This document shows positions 21,151-31,282 of a DNA stretch of 64,000 nucleotides, one piece after another. The translations under genes were made by a program, and so were the position numbers. The notes below the pieces were generated by a model that had not been told where the DNA came from, did no database searches, and saw nothing but the letters and a program-made list of their open reading frames with translations. Origin of the DNA: Portunus trituberculatus (Eukaryota; Arthropoda; Malacostraca; Decapoda; Portunidae); assembly GCF_017591435.1 (NCBI RefSeq), contig NC_059285.1, positions 26,152,813-26,216,812 on the forward strand. The letters are read 5' to 3'. Every line of letters begins with the position of its first letter. Position 1 is the first letter of the stretch.

Positions 21151-21439
21151 AGATTTATAATTATGTATAGCGCTGCATGATAGTTTTATAAGAAATTTAC
21201 TATAGTTAAACAAGACATGATCCCCATGTATGGGGATTACAGATTGTAGAGGAATTCGATGCAGGACTTAGCCCTGTTAATGGGCCAAATATTTAGAATT
21301 AGTATATAATGTATTGTGTACTTGTAAGTGTATCTTTAAGTACTGATGACGAGGTCGCTGTGCGACTGATACAGGATAACCTAGATGGGCCCTGGTGGCC
21401 CTTTGTTATCCTATTATTTATGTTATGTTATGTTATGTT

Positions 21440-22245
21440 ACTGTGCATTATTTAAATAAAACGAAGATCAGGTGTCCATGTTAACTTTAAGGAGGAGGGA
21501 CATAATAGCTGGAGAAGAGATAGGAAGAGTAAAGGCAAGGGAGGAGTGCTAATAATGGTTCGTGATAATATATGTGTGGAGGATGTGCAATATGGTGAAG
21601 TACTCGTAATGGGAGTAACAATCAAAACAGAGGAATTGAGAAAAAGGAAAATCATAGTTGCATATGTGCCACCCAAGACAAATTCATGGGGAACTGAGGA
21701 ATATAAAGATATGCAAAGTGAGGTGATTAAGTGGTTAGATAATATGTTGAGAAGAGATGGAAGAATACTTTTAGTTGGAAACTTTAACTGTAAAGAAATA
21801 AAATGAAGAGAGAGATGGAAGTAATGGATAACGCTGGGCAGTGGAGCGAAGCAGTGTTACAGTTGGCTATGGTAAATACAATGGACCAGTGGGTGGAGGA
21901 GTCAACAAGGTACAAGAGGGAAGAAGAACCATCGTTACTTGACCTAGTATTCACAAAGAAACCAGAGCCCCCTCCCAGCATGCAATACCTTACTCCAGTG
22001 GGAAGAAGTGATCATGTAACATTAGAGATGGAAATACAAGAGGAGGATGGGATAAGTTACAGAGATGACTACAAAAGAGAGAGATTAAATTATGCAAGAC
22101 CAGATTTTGAAAAATTAAGGAACTTTGTTGCTGACATTGAATGGAGAAATATTATGTACAAAAGGACAATACAAAGAAAATGTAAAATATTCTTACAGAA
22201 ATATATTGAAGGAGTAAAGAAATGTGTATCTTTTTATAGAGTTAA
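21440..22245 (+). pseudogene. AC-LINE N: endonuclease and linker
   Basis: The endonuclease resumes with the sequence expected after the interrupted second N-terminal copy. It carries GVLIMVRDNICVEDVQYGE-type sequence, IVAYVPPKTNSWGTEEYKDM, LVGNFNCKEIK (GDFN mutated to GNFN), LLDLVFTKKPEPPPSMQYLT and GRSDHVTLEMEIQ. The frame shifts at about 21800. It ends at 22245 where a TTAA element enters within codons for FYRV. Dead copy. Confidence 0.75.
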
Positions 22246-22544
22246 CCCATTCGCCCTGGAAGTTAGAAAACACGCACTGCGCTCCATCCGGGCGGCCTGC
22301 ACGCGCCAAGATTTGAAGCTTTAGTATTGAATAATCAATGTTTTAGCCATAAACTCAATATATTCATCACATACTATATATCAGGATGTGTAAAAATATT
22401 TGTATGTTACAATACACTTCCCATTGCTATGCTAAAAAGGAAAACAATACAAAATTTTACTTTTTATATTTTATTACTTTTTTTTTTTTTTTATTACAAT
22501 TTGGGAGATTTCTCCCTGAATCTCTTGGGTGGTGGTGCTGTGAT

Positions 22545-22870
22545 GGCAGAGGTGGAGGGCTGTGAGGGAAAGGTGGAGGTGGAGGGGAGTGCGGTGAAGC
22601 CGGAGGTGGAGGGCTGTGAGGGAAAGATGGAGGTGGAGGGGAGTTCGGTGAAGCCGGAGGTGGAGGGGAGTGCGGTGAAGCCGGAGGTGGAGGGCTGTGA
22701 GGGAAAGGTGGAGGTGGAGGGAGTGCGGTGAAGCCAGGTGGAGGGCTGTGAGGGAAAGGTGGAGGTGGAGGGGAGTGCTGTGAAGTTGGAGGTGGAGGGC
22801 TGCGAGGGAAAGGCGGAGGTGGAGGGGAGTGCTGTGAAGTCGGAGGTTGAGGGCTGTGGCCTGGTGGTGG
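22545..22870. repeat. G-rich minisatellite, about 54 bp unit
   Basis: Tandem units read GAGGTGGAGGGCTGTGAGGG followed by AAAGGTGGAGGTGGAGGGGA and GTGCGGTGAAGCCG. In one frame the unit translates as EVEGCEGKVEVEGSAVKP (18 residues). Several partial units and one frame break near 22730 occur. The strand is strongly G-rich with many GGTGG and GGGG words and could form quadruplexes. The long frames on both strands follow from the unit length being a multiple of three and are not evidence of a gene. Confidence 0.85.
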
Positions 22871-23458
22871 TGAAGGTGGGTAGAGGAGGCGTCTTGCATT
22901 GGGTGGTGGGGAGTGGTGGCTCCAGGCATAGAGGGTGGTGGCAGACCCTCAACACCCCTATTTCATTCCCACCAGGATCCTCAGACTTGTGGAAAGAGAA
23001 AGATAAAATTTAGATTTCATTCAATAAAATAAAGCCTCCATAATATATACAGTACAATATATAATTTGTTTTCATATAATGAATTATATACTTACTAAAA
23101 TGAAGTAATCCAGCTCCGACACCTGGTATAAAGGGCACCTTCACCCTCTTGCCCTCCATGACGAAAGATGAATGGACCATATAGCTTATAAAAATTTGCG
23201 CAATATATGGCAATCATGAATTGCCATATTTCTGTCTGTACAGATAGCCTAAAGCGTCTTATATCAGAGTGAAGCATCTCATTTGCTGTAAACACTGTTA
23301 TTTATTGTTGAAAAGAGTCCCCTAATATATCTAACATTTGCATGCCAGTATGTGTAGCAAATGGCAACATATACCTGTCATTCAAAATATAAATTATTTC
23401 AAACGCGAAATAAATTGCGCGCGAACATAGAGAGAGAGAGAGAGAAGCTTCAGTATGT

Positions 23459-23461
<3 letters not shown>

Positions 23462-23532
<71 letters not shown>
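23462..23532. repeat. (AC)n tract, 5' junction of AC-LINE fragment H'
   Basis: About 35 AC units. The LINE begins directly after it at TTTTGGTAGG. Confidence 0.95.
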
Positions 23533-23534
<2 letters not shown>

Positions 23535-24546
23535 TTTGGTAGGAAGAGAAATGAGAACAATAATTAAGGACAGACCATCAGAATGGGGATTGGTGGAGAG
23601 TGGAGTTCCACAGGGATCAGTGTTGGCACCAGTAATGTTCGCAGTCTACATAAATGACATGGTGGATGGGGTGTCCAGTTATGTGAGCCTATTTGCAGAC
23701 GATGCAAAATTGTTACGAAAAGTGAGATGTGACAAAGATTGCGAACTACTCCAGGAAGACTTGGACAGAATATGGAAATGGAGCTGTACATGGCAAATGG
23801 AGTTCAACAAGACAAAATGCAAGAAAATAGAGTTTGGCAAGAGTGAAAGAAGAATCAGGAGTATGTACAAGATAGGAAATGAAGACATAAAACCAGTCAT
23901 GAAGAAAAAGACCTTGGGGTGACAATTACCAATGACCTATCGCCAGAGAGACATATAAACAAAATAATTGGAGAAGTATTGAACTTATTGAGGAACATAA
24001 GAGTGGCGTTCGTATATCTAGATGAAGAAATGATGAAGAAAATAATTACTGCAATGATAAGACCGAGGCTTGAATATGCAACAATACAGTGGGCTCGAAC
24101 TTAAAGAAACACATAAGGAAACTAGAGAAAGTACAGAGGGCTGCAACGAAAATGGTGCCTGACTTAAGAGATTTGACTTATGAAGACAGACTGAAAAGAA
24201 TGCAACTTCCAACCCTGGAAAACAGAAGAGAAGGGGAGACCTGATAGCAATATACAGAGTGATGATTGGCATGGAAAAAATGGATAGGGAAGATCTGTGT
24301 ATGTGGAATGGAAGAATGTCGAGAGGGCATGGGAAAAACTAAAATGGCCACTTATAGGAGAGATGTGAAAAATATAGCTTCCCTCATAGAAGGGTGGAAG
24401 CATGGAATAGTTTAGACGTGGAAGTGGTCAACGCAAGGAATATTCATGATTTTAAGAAAAAGCTGGACATTAATAGATATGGAGACGGGACAACACGAGC
24501 ATAGCTCTTTTCCGTATGTTACAATTAGGTAAATACAATTAGGTAA

Positions 24547-24548
<2 letters not shown>
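23533..24548 (+). mobile_element. AC-LINE fragment H' (RT C-terminal half and 3' tail)
   Basis: RT motif B (ESGVPQGSVLAPVMFAVYIN), motif C (SLFADDAKLLRK), then LLQEDLDRIWKWS, WQMEFNKTKCKKIEFGKSE, TNDLSPERHINKI, YATIQWART and the C-terminal LPTLENRR region, ending in ACAATTAGGTAAATAC twice. The 23455-23922 frame starts inside the microsatellite and is otherwise real RT. Frame breaks lie at about 23920, 24100 and 24230. It is near-identical to the matching part of copies I and J. Confidence 0.8.

Positions 24549-24613
<65 letters not shown>
24549..24613. repeat. (AC)n tail of fragment H'
   Basis: About 32 AC units following GGTAAATAC. Confidence 0.95.
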
Positions 24614-24617
<4 letters not shown>

Positions 24618-24646
24618 AAAATAGACCTGCAAAAATCTGATGGAAA

Positions 24647-24650
<4 letters not shown>

Positions 24651-24687
<37 letters not shown>
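24651..24687. repeat. (GA)n microsatellite
   Basis: Uninterrupted GA run. Confidence 0.95.
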
Positions 24688-24694
<7 letters not shown>

Positions 24695-24727
24695 ATAGGA
24701 TTATCACCTGACATGTGAGACTGATAA

Positions 24728-24731
<4 letters not shown>

Positions 24732-24813
<82 letters not shown>
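24732..24813. repeat. (TC)n microsatellite
   Basis: About 41 CT units. Together with the GA run 45 bp upstream it forms a potential GA/TC hairpin. Confidence 0.95.
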
Positions 24814-24818
<5 letters not shown>

Positions 24819-25122
24819 GCTGGTGGCTGTGGCTGCTAAAGCTGGCAAGACAGAGAAAAAATAAACCTTCATGCGAAAACTTATTCTTGTCTGCGATATA
24901 ATAGTTACATATATTCATTTTCCTAGATAGTATACATATCTAAGAGAACGAATGGCTACTGGTTTTCTTGGGTACACTCATCTAAAATGCTTATGGCCCG
25001 CAAGACGTAATAATATGGAGTGGAGGTAAAGCTTCTGGATGTATATATACGTCACTGGACTGGCACGCACAGCCACCATGACATATATATACGTCCCAGG
25101 ACTAAAGGGGTTAAGAAAAAAA

Positions 25123-26050
25123 TACAGGCAACCCCCGCTTAACGAAGGGGTTACGTTCCTAAAAAACCCTTTGTTAAGCGAGAAATTTCATTAAACGAAC
25201 CGATTATAACAAATTTAACCCCTGACTTGAACTTCCATTGAGAATAAACAAAGTGAGAGTGCATCATAGTACAGTGAAAAGTTTAAGGAAAGTAAAAATT
25301 ATGAAGTTAAGCATTAAGGCAGTTTAATTTAAGTCATTATAATGTACACTAATGTATGTATGTACGTAACTTTATAATGTTGATGATCTTAAATTTATGA
25401 AGGGAGGGAGAGTGAAACGATAGAGACACTAACCAGCAACCTGTGGAATGTAAACAAAGGGCGCATCATTGTATCACATACAAAACTTATGTACCACATT
25501 TCCACAAGGCTTTTCATTTTATCCATTGTAGAGTCACGAGTTCAGGTGATTCTTTTAGCTTGCAAGGAAGATGCGGTCTCACCAGCCTTCTTAATAGAGT
25601 CTGCTGACTTGAAAATAGTAGAGACAGTAGATGGAGTGGAGATGGTGGCGAGCAATGCTATTAGTTTTGACGCCTCTCTTGTGTCTGTGAATAATATCCA
25701 GCTTCACTTCGAGAGTAAGAGACTTCCTAGTCTTCTTAGCAACGCTAGACGACATTGCAGGGCGTTTTGGTGGTAAGTTGAGTGAGGAAAGACGAGCTGC
25801 TGCTGACACTTATTGTTTTGAACAGGGGTAGTGAGTGGTGCGCGTGTTGTCCACGAGAGGCGCTGGTGTATTCAAAAGCCTGTCGGCTTGTGTGATACGG
25901 CAGGGCTTTCAAACTTGGAAAAAATTATCTGGGTAAAACTTCGTTAAAGCAAATTTGGTGTTTGTTAAACGAGCAGATGGTATTAAAATGAAACTTTCGT
26001 TGTAGCGAAATATCGTTGTATGAATCTTTGTTAAGCGGGGCTTGCCTGTA
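25123..26050. mobile_element. Tigger/pogo-like element, internally deleted
   Basis: TA-flanked ends TACAGGCAACCCCCGCTTAA and, as reverse complement of the right end, TACAGGCAAGCCCCGCTTAA. CTTAACGAA- and GTTAAGCG-type words lie next to both. About 0.93 kb remain, including the 5' coding end of a pogo/Tigger transposase on the minus strand. Flanking TA and the host LINE sequence (AAAAAAATA then CATGCTTGG) match a simple TA insertion. Confidence 0.8.
25591..25800 (-). pseudogene. Tigger-type transposase N-terminus (CENP-B/Psq-like HTH)
   Basis: The minus-strand frame reads KRPAMSSSVAKKTRKSLTLE, then VKLDIIHRHKRGVKTNSIAR and HHLHS, the first helix-turn-helix of the CENP-B/pogo DNA-binding region. 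The next residues (STV-TIFK-type sequence) appear only after a one-base shift. The DDE catalytic domain is missing, consistent with the internally deleted element. In an intact element this domain binds the inverted repeats. Confidence 0.65.
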
Positions 26051-26970
26051 CATGCTTGGTACAATGCTAGATGCACAGAAGTGAAAAAGGCAAAAGGTAA
26101 AGCTTGGAAGAAGCTCTTTGAACAGAAAATGACAATAACAGAGGACAATATAGGGATGCAAGAAATTAATATATTAGTGTAAGGAGAGATGGAGAAAGAA
26201 ACTTTGAGAAAGATGTGGTGAATAAAAACAAAGACGAACCGAAACTTTTCTACAAATTTATCAATGGCAAAATAAAGAACAAGGATACAATAGAAAAATA
26301 ATTGAAGGAGGGACAACATACCAAACAGAGAAGGAAATGTGTGAAATAATGAATGAGAGCTTCAAAATGGTGTTCCCTGTAGAACAACATTTTGCAGAAC
26401 CTAATAGGACATTGCGTTGCAATAGATTACAGGAAATTGCTTTGCACAAAGAGGAAATTATAAGATTATTGGATAATTTGGATGTCAGAAAAGTAACGGA
26501 GCTGGATGGAGTATGAGGCTGGGAACTAAAAAATGTAAAGAGGAACTATTGGATTCAATTTTGGAAATAATTAGCTCACTAAATGAATGATAAATTCCAT
26601 TAGAATGGAAAAGAGCCAATGTAATACCGATATTTAAAGGGGAAAAGGCAACTGAGCCATTAAATTACAGACCGGTATCACCTACAAGCATTATGGGAAA
26701 GTTGTGATAAATAATTATCAAAGAAAATGAGTTAAACATCTGGAAGAAGAACAAGTTATATCAAACAGACTATTTGGGTTCAGGACTGGACGGTCATGTG
26801 TGTCAAATTTATTAAGCTTCTTCTCAAGAGTAATAGAAAGAATGGAGAGCAGAGATGGATAGGTGGACACAGTATATACCTGGACATAAAAAAGGCTTTT
26901 GATAAAGTCCCTCATGGAAGACTACTTTGGAAACCAGAGAGCATACAAGGACTGCAGGGAACTTTCTTAG
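26051..26970 (+). pseudogene. AC-LINE N: linker and first RT half
   Basis: The frames, interrupted by stops, give YNARCTEVKKAKGKAWKKL-like linker, LINGKIKN-type sequence, RKVTELDGV in place of RKAMGPDGV (motif decayed), NYRPVSPTSIMGK, FGFRTGRSCVSNLLSFFSRV, and YLDIKKAFDKVPHGRLLWK (motif A, 26877-26935). It ends at 26970 where an A-LINE enters on the opposite strand, and resumes at 29823. Confidence 0.7.
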
Positions 26971-27136
26971 AAAATTTTTTTTTCTTTTATGGAGGGAAAA
27001 GAGCCAGCCCAGGGCAAAAAGACAAGAAAAAAGGCCCACTTGAGTGCTGGCTTTCTACAAAGGGAAAAACGTCAGCCAAAATTAGGCAGCAAATGCCTTG
27101 ATACCTCCCTCTTAAAAGAAGACAAGTCGTAGGAAG

Positions 27137-28696
27137 TTAGAAATACAGTTGAAGGGAGGGAGTTCCAAAGTTTACCATGGAAGTTACGAATGATTGAGAG
27201 TACTGGTTAACTCTTGCATTAGAGAGTTGGACAGAATGGGGATGAGAGGAAGAAGAAAGCCTTGTGCAGCGTGGCCGCAGGAGGAGGGGAGGCATGCAGT
27301 TAGCAAGATCAGTAGAACAGTTAGCATGAAAATAGCAATAAAAGATAGAAAGAGATGCAGCATTTCGGTGGTGAGAGAGAGGCTGAAGACAGGTAGTCAG
27401 AGGAGGGGAGTTGATGAGATGAAAAGCTAGTAAAACTGTGTGACTGGAAACCCCCCAAACATGCAAAGAGTACTCCATACAGGGACAGATAAGGCCCTTA
27501 TATAGAATAAGCAGTTGGAGGGGAGAGAAAAACTGGCGGAGACGCCTCAGAACGCCTAACTTCCTAGAAGCTGTTTTAGCAAGAGATGAAATGTGAAGTT
27601 TCCAGTTAAGATTATGAGTATAGGACAGACCGAGGATATTCAGTGTGGAAGGAGACAGTTGAGTATCATTGAAGAAGAGAGGATAGGTGTGTGGAAGGTT
27701 GTGTCAAGTTGAGAGATGGAAGAATTGAGTTTTAGAGGCACTGAAAACTACTAGATTTTTTCTGCCCCAATCGGATATCTTAGAAAGATCGGAATTCAGG
27801 CGTTTTGTGGCGTCCCGGCATGATCTGTTGACTTCCTGAAGGGTTGGTCATCTCTGAAAGGATGTGGAAAGATGTAGGGTGGTATCATCTGCATAGGAGT
27901 GGATAGGGCAAGAAGTTTGGTTAAGAAGGTCATTAATGAATAATAGAAAGAGAATGGGTGAAAGGAGAGAACTCTGAGGAACTCCACTATTAATAAATTT
28001 AGGAGAAGAACAGCGGTCATCTACCACAGCAGCAATAGAACAGTCGGAAAGGAAACTTGAGATAAAGTTGCAGAGAGAAGGATAAAAACTGTAGGAGGGC
28101 AGTTTTGAAATCAAAGCTTTGTGCCAGACTCTATCAAAAGCTAACGCTACAGCAAAAGTTTCACTGAAATTTCTAGAAGTGGATGACCAAGACTCAGTAA
28201 GGAAATCCAGAAGATCATCAGTAGAGCAACCTTGACGGAAGCTATACTGGTGATCAGATAGAAGATTGTGAATTGAGAGATGTTTGAGAATCTTTCTATC
28301 CAGGATATATTAAAAATATTTAGACAAGCAAGAGATTAAAGCTATAGGACGGTAGTTTGAGGGATTAGAACGGTCACTCTTTTTATGAACAGGCTGAATG
28401 TAGGCAAACTTCCAGCAGGAAGGAAAGATAGAAATCGATAGACAAAGTTGAAAGAGTTTGGCTAGGCAAGATGCAAGCACAGAAGCACAGTTTTTGAGAA
28501 CAGTAGGAGGGACCCCATCAGGACCATAAATCTTCTGAGGGTTTAGGCCAGTGAGGGCATGGAAAGCATCATTACAAAGAATTTTAATTGTAGACAGAGG
28601 GAGGGACAAGCCCAGAATCATCCACAGTGGAGTTGTGAGCAAAGGTTTGAGAGAAGAGTCCATCTTTAGAGACAGAAGAGATGGCAGTGGTGCCAT
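27137..28696 (-). pseudogene. A-LINE copy 2 reverse transcriptase and C-terminal domain (frameshifted)
   Basis: From 28696: LTGLNPQKIYGPDGVPPTVL (RT entry), FPSCWKFAYIQPVHKKSD and NYRPIALISCLSKYF. From 28114: WLISKLPSY-type sequence, SGVPQSSLLSPILFLLFIND (motif B) and SYADDTTLHLS (motif C, catalytic DD). From 27478: the C-terminal region with LINSPPLTTCLQPLSHHRNA and VNQYSQSFVTSMVNF. At least three frame breaks. Motif A lies in the broken stretch around 28140-28300. Confidence 0.7.
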
Positions 28697-28769
28697 CAGG
28701 ATGAAATAAAGGAGGGAAAGATGAAGAAGTGAAGTTATTTGAGATGTTTTTGGCTAGATGCCAGAAGTC

Positions 28770-29807
28770 TCAAGGAGAGTTTGAGTTTGAAAGATTTTGA
28801 CATTTTCCACTCATGAAGGAGTGTTTGGCAAGTTGAAGAACAGACTTGGCATGATTCCAGGCAGAGATATAAAGTGTTCGAGATTCAGGAGATGGAAGAC
28901 TGAAGTACCCTTTGTGGGCAATCTCTCTATCATATATAGCACGAGAACAGGCTGAGTTAAACCAAGGTTTAGAAGGTTTAGGCTGAGAAAAAGAATGAGG
29001 AATGTACGCCTCCATGCCAGACACTATCACCTCTTTTATGCGTTCAGCACCTAGAGATGAGTCTCTGACACGAAAGCAGTAATCATTCCAGGGAAAATCA
29101 GCATAATACCTCCTGAGGTCCCCCCAGCTGGCAGAGGCAAAACGCCAGAGCCACCTTCGCTTCGGGGGATCCTGTAGATGGATTGGAGAAATAGAACAAG
29201 ATACAGAAGTGAGATTGTGATCGGAGGAGCCCAATGGAGATGAAAGGGTAACAGCATAAGCAGAAGGATTAGAGGTGAGGAGGAGATGAAGAATGTTGGG
29301 TTTGTCTCCAAGACGGTCAGTAATACAAGTAGTGTGTTGCACCAGTTGCTCTAGGTCATGGAGGATAGCAAAGTTGAAGGCTAGTTCACCATGATGGTCA
29401 GTGAAAGGAGTTGAAAGCCAAAGCTGGTGGTGAACATTGAAATCTCCAAGAATGGAAATCTCTGCAAAAGGGTAGAGGGACAGAATGTGCTCCACTTTGG
29501 AAGTTAAATAGTTGAAGAATTTACTATAGTTGGAGGAGTTAGGGGAGAGATAGACAGCACAGATGAATTTAGTTTGAGAGTGACAGTTGAGTCGAAGCGA
29601 AATGGTAGAAAACTCAGAAGATTCAAGAGCGTGGGTACGAGAGCAAGTTAAGTCATTGCATACATAGATGCAACATCCAGCTTTGGAATGAAAATGAGAA
29701 TAGAGAAAGTAGGAGGGAACAGAGAAGGGACTACTGTCATTTTCCTCAGACAGCTGTGTTTCGGTGAGGAAATTATGAGGTTTAGTAGAGGAGAGGTGGT
29801 GTTCCAC
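28770..29807 (-). CDS. A-LINE copy 2 APE-type endonuclease (345 aa, open)
   Basis: The frame is open from 29807 to a stop at 28770. It contains FLTETQLSEEN (the ETxL motif with catalytic Glu), the strand AGCCIYVCNDL, FICAVYLSPNSSNYSKFF (the YRPP-like motif, altered to YLSP), EISILGDFNVHHQLW (GDFN, catalytic Asp/Asn), LTSNPSAYA and PLGSSDHNLTSVSCS (SDH motif, catalytic His). The C-terminal linker with KPWFNSACSRAIYDREIAHK precedes RT. It is the best-preserved endonuclease in the window. The N-terminal NxN motif is not in this frame, so the domain is slightly short. It would nick target DNA for target-primed reverse transcription. Confidence 0.7.
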   Translation of the reverse strand: MEHHLSSTKPHNFLTETQLSEENDSSPFSVPSYFLYSHFHSKAGCCIYVCNDLTCSRTHALESSEFSTISLRLNCHSQTKFICAVYLSPNSSNYSKFFNYLTSKVEHILSLYPFAEISILGDFNVHHQLWLSTPFTDHHGELAFNFAILHDLEQLVQHTTCITDRLGDKPNILHLLLTSNPSAYAVTLSSPLGSSDHNLTSVSCSISPIHLQDPPKRRWLWRFASASWGDLRRYYADFPWNDYCFRVRDSSLGAERIKEVIVSGMEAYIPHSFSQPKPSKPWFNSACSRAIYDREIAHKGYFSLPSPESRTLYISAWNHAKSVLQLAKHSFMSGKCQNLSNSNSP

Positions 29808-29822
29808 AGATATGGGATTATT

Positions 29823-30793
29823 TTAAGGACAGGGAGATGAGAACTGTGATCAGAGATACATACTCATCTTGGGGTAAAGTAACAAGCGGAGTGCCTTGAG
29901 GGTCAGTGTTAGCCACCATTATGTTTCAGATTTTTGTAAACGACATTCACAATGGGATAAACAGTTACATTAATTTATTTGCTGATGATGGATAGTTACT
30001 AAGAGTTATCAAAATCCGAGGGAACTGCCTGCTGTTACATGAAGATTTAGACAAGATCTATTAGTGGTGTAGGGAAGTGGAAATTGGAGTTCAATGCCAA
30101 GAAATGTCATGTAATGGAACTAGGAAAGAGCAAAAGAAGACTGGTATGGAACTATTTGATGGGAGAGGAACAAATAATGAAGACTAAAGAGGAGAAAGAT
30201 CCGAGTGATTATATAGGAAAATCTGAACCCCGAAAAACACATAAGCAAGATGTTTGGAATATCATATAGAATGTTGACTAATATAAGAATAGCATTTCAA
30301 TTGATGGACAAAGATATGATGAAAAATATCATCACAAGCATGATACGTCCAAAGCTGGAATATGCAGCTGTGGTGTGGTCTCCAAGCTTTAAAAAAGATA
30401 TAACATTATAACAGATACAGAAGATTGCTACAAAGATGGTCGCGGAACTAAAGGACCTAACATATGAAGAATGGTTTGAAGGAAATGGGACTACCAACCT
30501 TACAAGATGAAAGAGAACGAGGAGACCTAATAACTATGTACAAGATCATTAGTGGCATTGAAAAGATAAACAAGGATGACCTGGTGCTGGTGACAGAAGA
30601 TGATGGAAGGACAAGAAGTCATGTAAAGATCATAAAGAGTCAGTGTGTGAAGGATATTGGAAAATACAGTTTTCCTCACAGAATGGTGGAGAAGTGAAAT
30701 GCATTGAGTAATGAAGTTGTTACAGCACATAATGTGCATAACTAAGGAAAAACTGGATAAATGGAGACATGGAGACAGGACACTATGAACCCT
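29823..30793 (+). pseudogene. AC-LINE N: second RT half and 3' domain
   Basis: RT resumes with REMRTVIRDTYSSWGKVTSG, then IMFQIFVNDIHNGINSYINL and FADDG (motif C, altered after DD), EFNAKKCHVMELGKSKRRLV, a decayed KEEKDPSDYIGKSEPRKTHK, RPKLEYAAVVWSPS, ATKMVAELKDLTYEE and LPTLQDERERGDLITMYKII. Stops are scattered. At 30793 the second TTATG-LINE enters within the 3' untranslated region. The six-base word AACCCT is repeated at 32487-32492. Confidence 0.75.
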
Positions 30794-30812
30794 TTTGAAA
30801 GATCACTAATCT

Positions 30813-31223
30813 TTGAAAGATCACTTAATCTTTGAAAGATCACTTAGGTTTGCTGAGATACCTCAGGACTGGAAGTTAGCTAATGTTACTCCAATATTTA
30901 AAAAAGGTAGGAAGGATGATGCGAATAATTATAGACCGATCAGTTTAACTAGTATAGTATGTAAGATACTAGAGAAAATCATTAAGGGTAGTATTTGGGA
31001 GCATTTAAATGAGAATAGATTAATTAGAGATACCCAACATGGCTTTAGATCAGGGAGGTCCTGTCTTACAAATTTGCTCGATATCTTAGAATATATTACC
31101 AAGGAGTTAGATGATGGAAATAGCATAGATGTTATATATCTAGATTTTAGCAAGGCGTTTGATAAGGTACCGCATAGGAGGCTAGTGTACAAATTGAGAC
31201 TACATGGGATAGGGGTAGGTTAG
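30813..31223 (+). pseudogene. TTATG-LINE copy 2 RT, fingers and motif A
   Basis: Open for 136 codons: FAEIPQDWKLANVTPIFKKG, NNYRPISLTSIVCKILEKII, HGFRSGRSCLTNLLDILEYI and IYLDFSKAFDKVPHRRLVYK (motif A). It stops within HGIGVG where one base is missing relative to the frame that continues at 31226 (LVDWISEWLSDRK). The first residues before FERSLRFAE come from the 5' junction repeats and are not native. Confidence 0.75.
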
Positions 31224-31282
31224 TTGATTGGATTAGTGAATGGCTTTCTGATAGGAAACAGAGAGTAGTATTAAATGGGGCA

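Larger units (their letters stand above)
18703..21439 (+). mobile_element. TTATG-LINE copy 1 (CR1-like)
   Basis: The element starts inside the endonuclease (VIRVGAFYRPPNQSAEVDNL, IILGDFNLKSVNWERM, TRGRKVLDIVLTN, SDHHIIRF up to 19348) and continues through linker and RT: FAEIPQDWKLANVTPIFKK and NNYRPISLTS near 19810-19910, HGFRSGRSC, IYLDFSKAFDKVPHRRLVYK, SGVPQGSVLGPLLF, FADDTKIACAV, ATRMIPALKRLEYRDRLKEL. The 3' end is (TTATG)n at about 21415-21440. Frame breaks lie at about 20172, 20482, 20898 and 20970. The CR1 assignment rests on RT motif wording and the short tandem 3' tail. It interrupts copy N. Confidence 0.75.
22242..25114. mobile_element. TTAA element (piggyBac-like ends) carrying a LINE and microsatellites
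   Basis: Bounded by TTAA at 22242-22245 and 25111-25114. The left end is TTAACCCATTCGCCCTGG and the reverse complement of the right end is TTAACCCCTTTAGTCCTGG. Near the right end are two decayed copies of the palindrome GACGTATATATACGTC (about 25035-25050 and 25079-25094). No transposase was recognised. The interior holds a G-rich minisatellite (22545-22870), about 450 bp of AT-rich sequence, an AC-LINE fragment (23533-24548) and (GA)n/(TC)n runs. Removing it restores the AC-LINE N sequence at AGAGTTAAG. Confidence 0.75.
26971..29822 (-). mobile_element. A-LINE copy 2, near full EN-RT, inserted in AC-LINE N
   Basis: Minus strand, 5' at about 29822 and 3' poly(A) (read as T-run) at 26975-26984. 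It encodes an open endonuclease frame (29807-28770), an RT in shifted pieces (28696-27848) and the post-RT domain (27478-27137). It begins inside the endonuclease 5' end or shortly before it, with no ORF1 seen. Host sequence TTTCTTAG before and TTAAGGACAGGGAGATG after are adjacent codons in the AC-LINE RT. The same family gives 11428-16790 and 13500-14123. Confidence 0.8.

Noticed and set aside
22327..23013. Glu/Val/Gly-rich proteins on the plus strand and Ser/Pro/Leu-rich ones on the minus strand
   Set aside because: These are products of the 54 bp minisatellite, whose length is a multiple of three. No start context or flanking coding.
23455..23535. Poly-His/Thr N-terminus on the RT frame at 23455-23922
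   Set aside because: It is translation of (AC)n upstream of the true LINE start.
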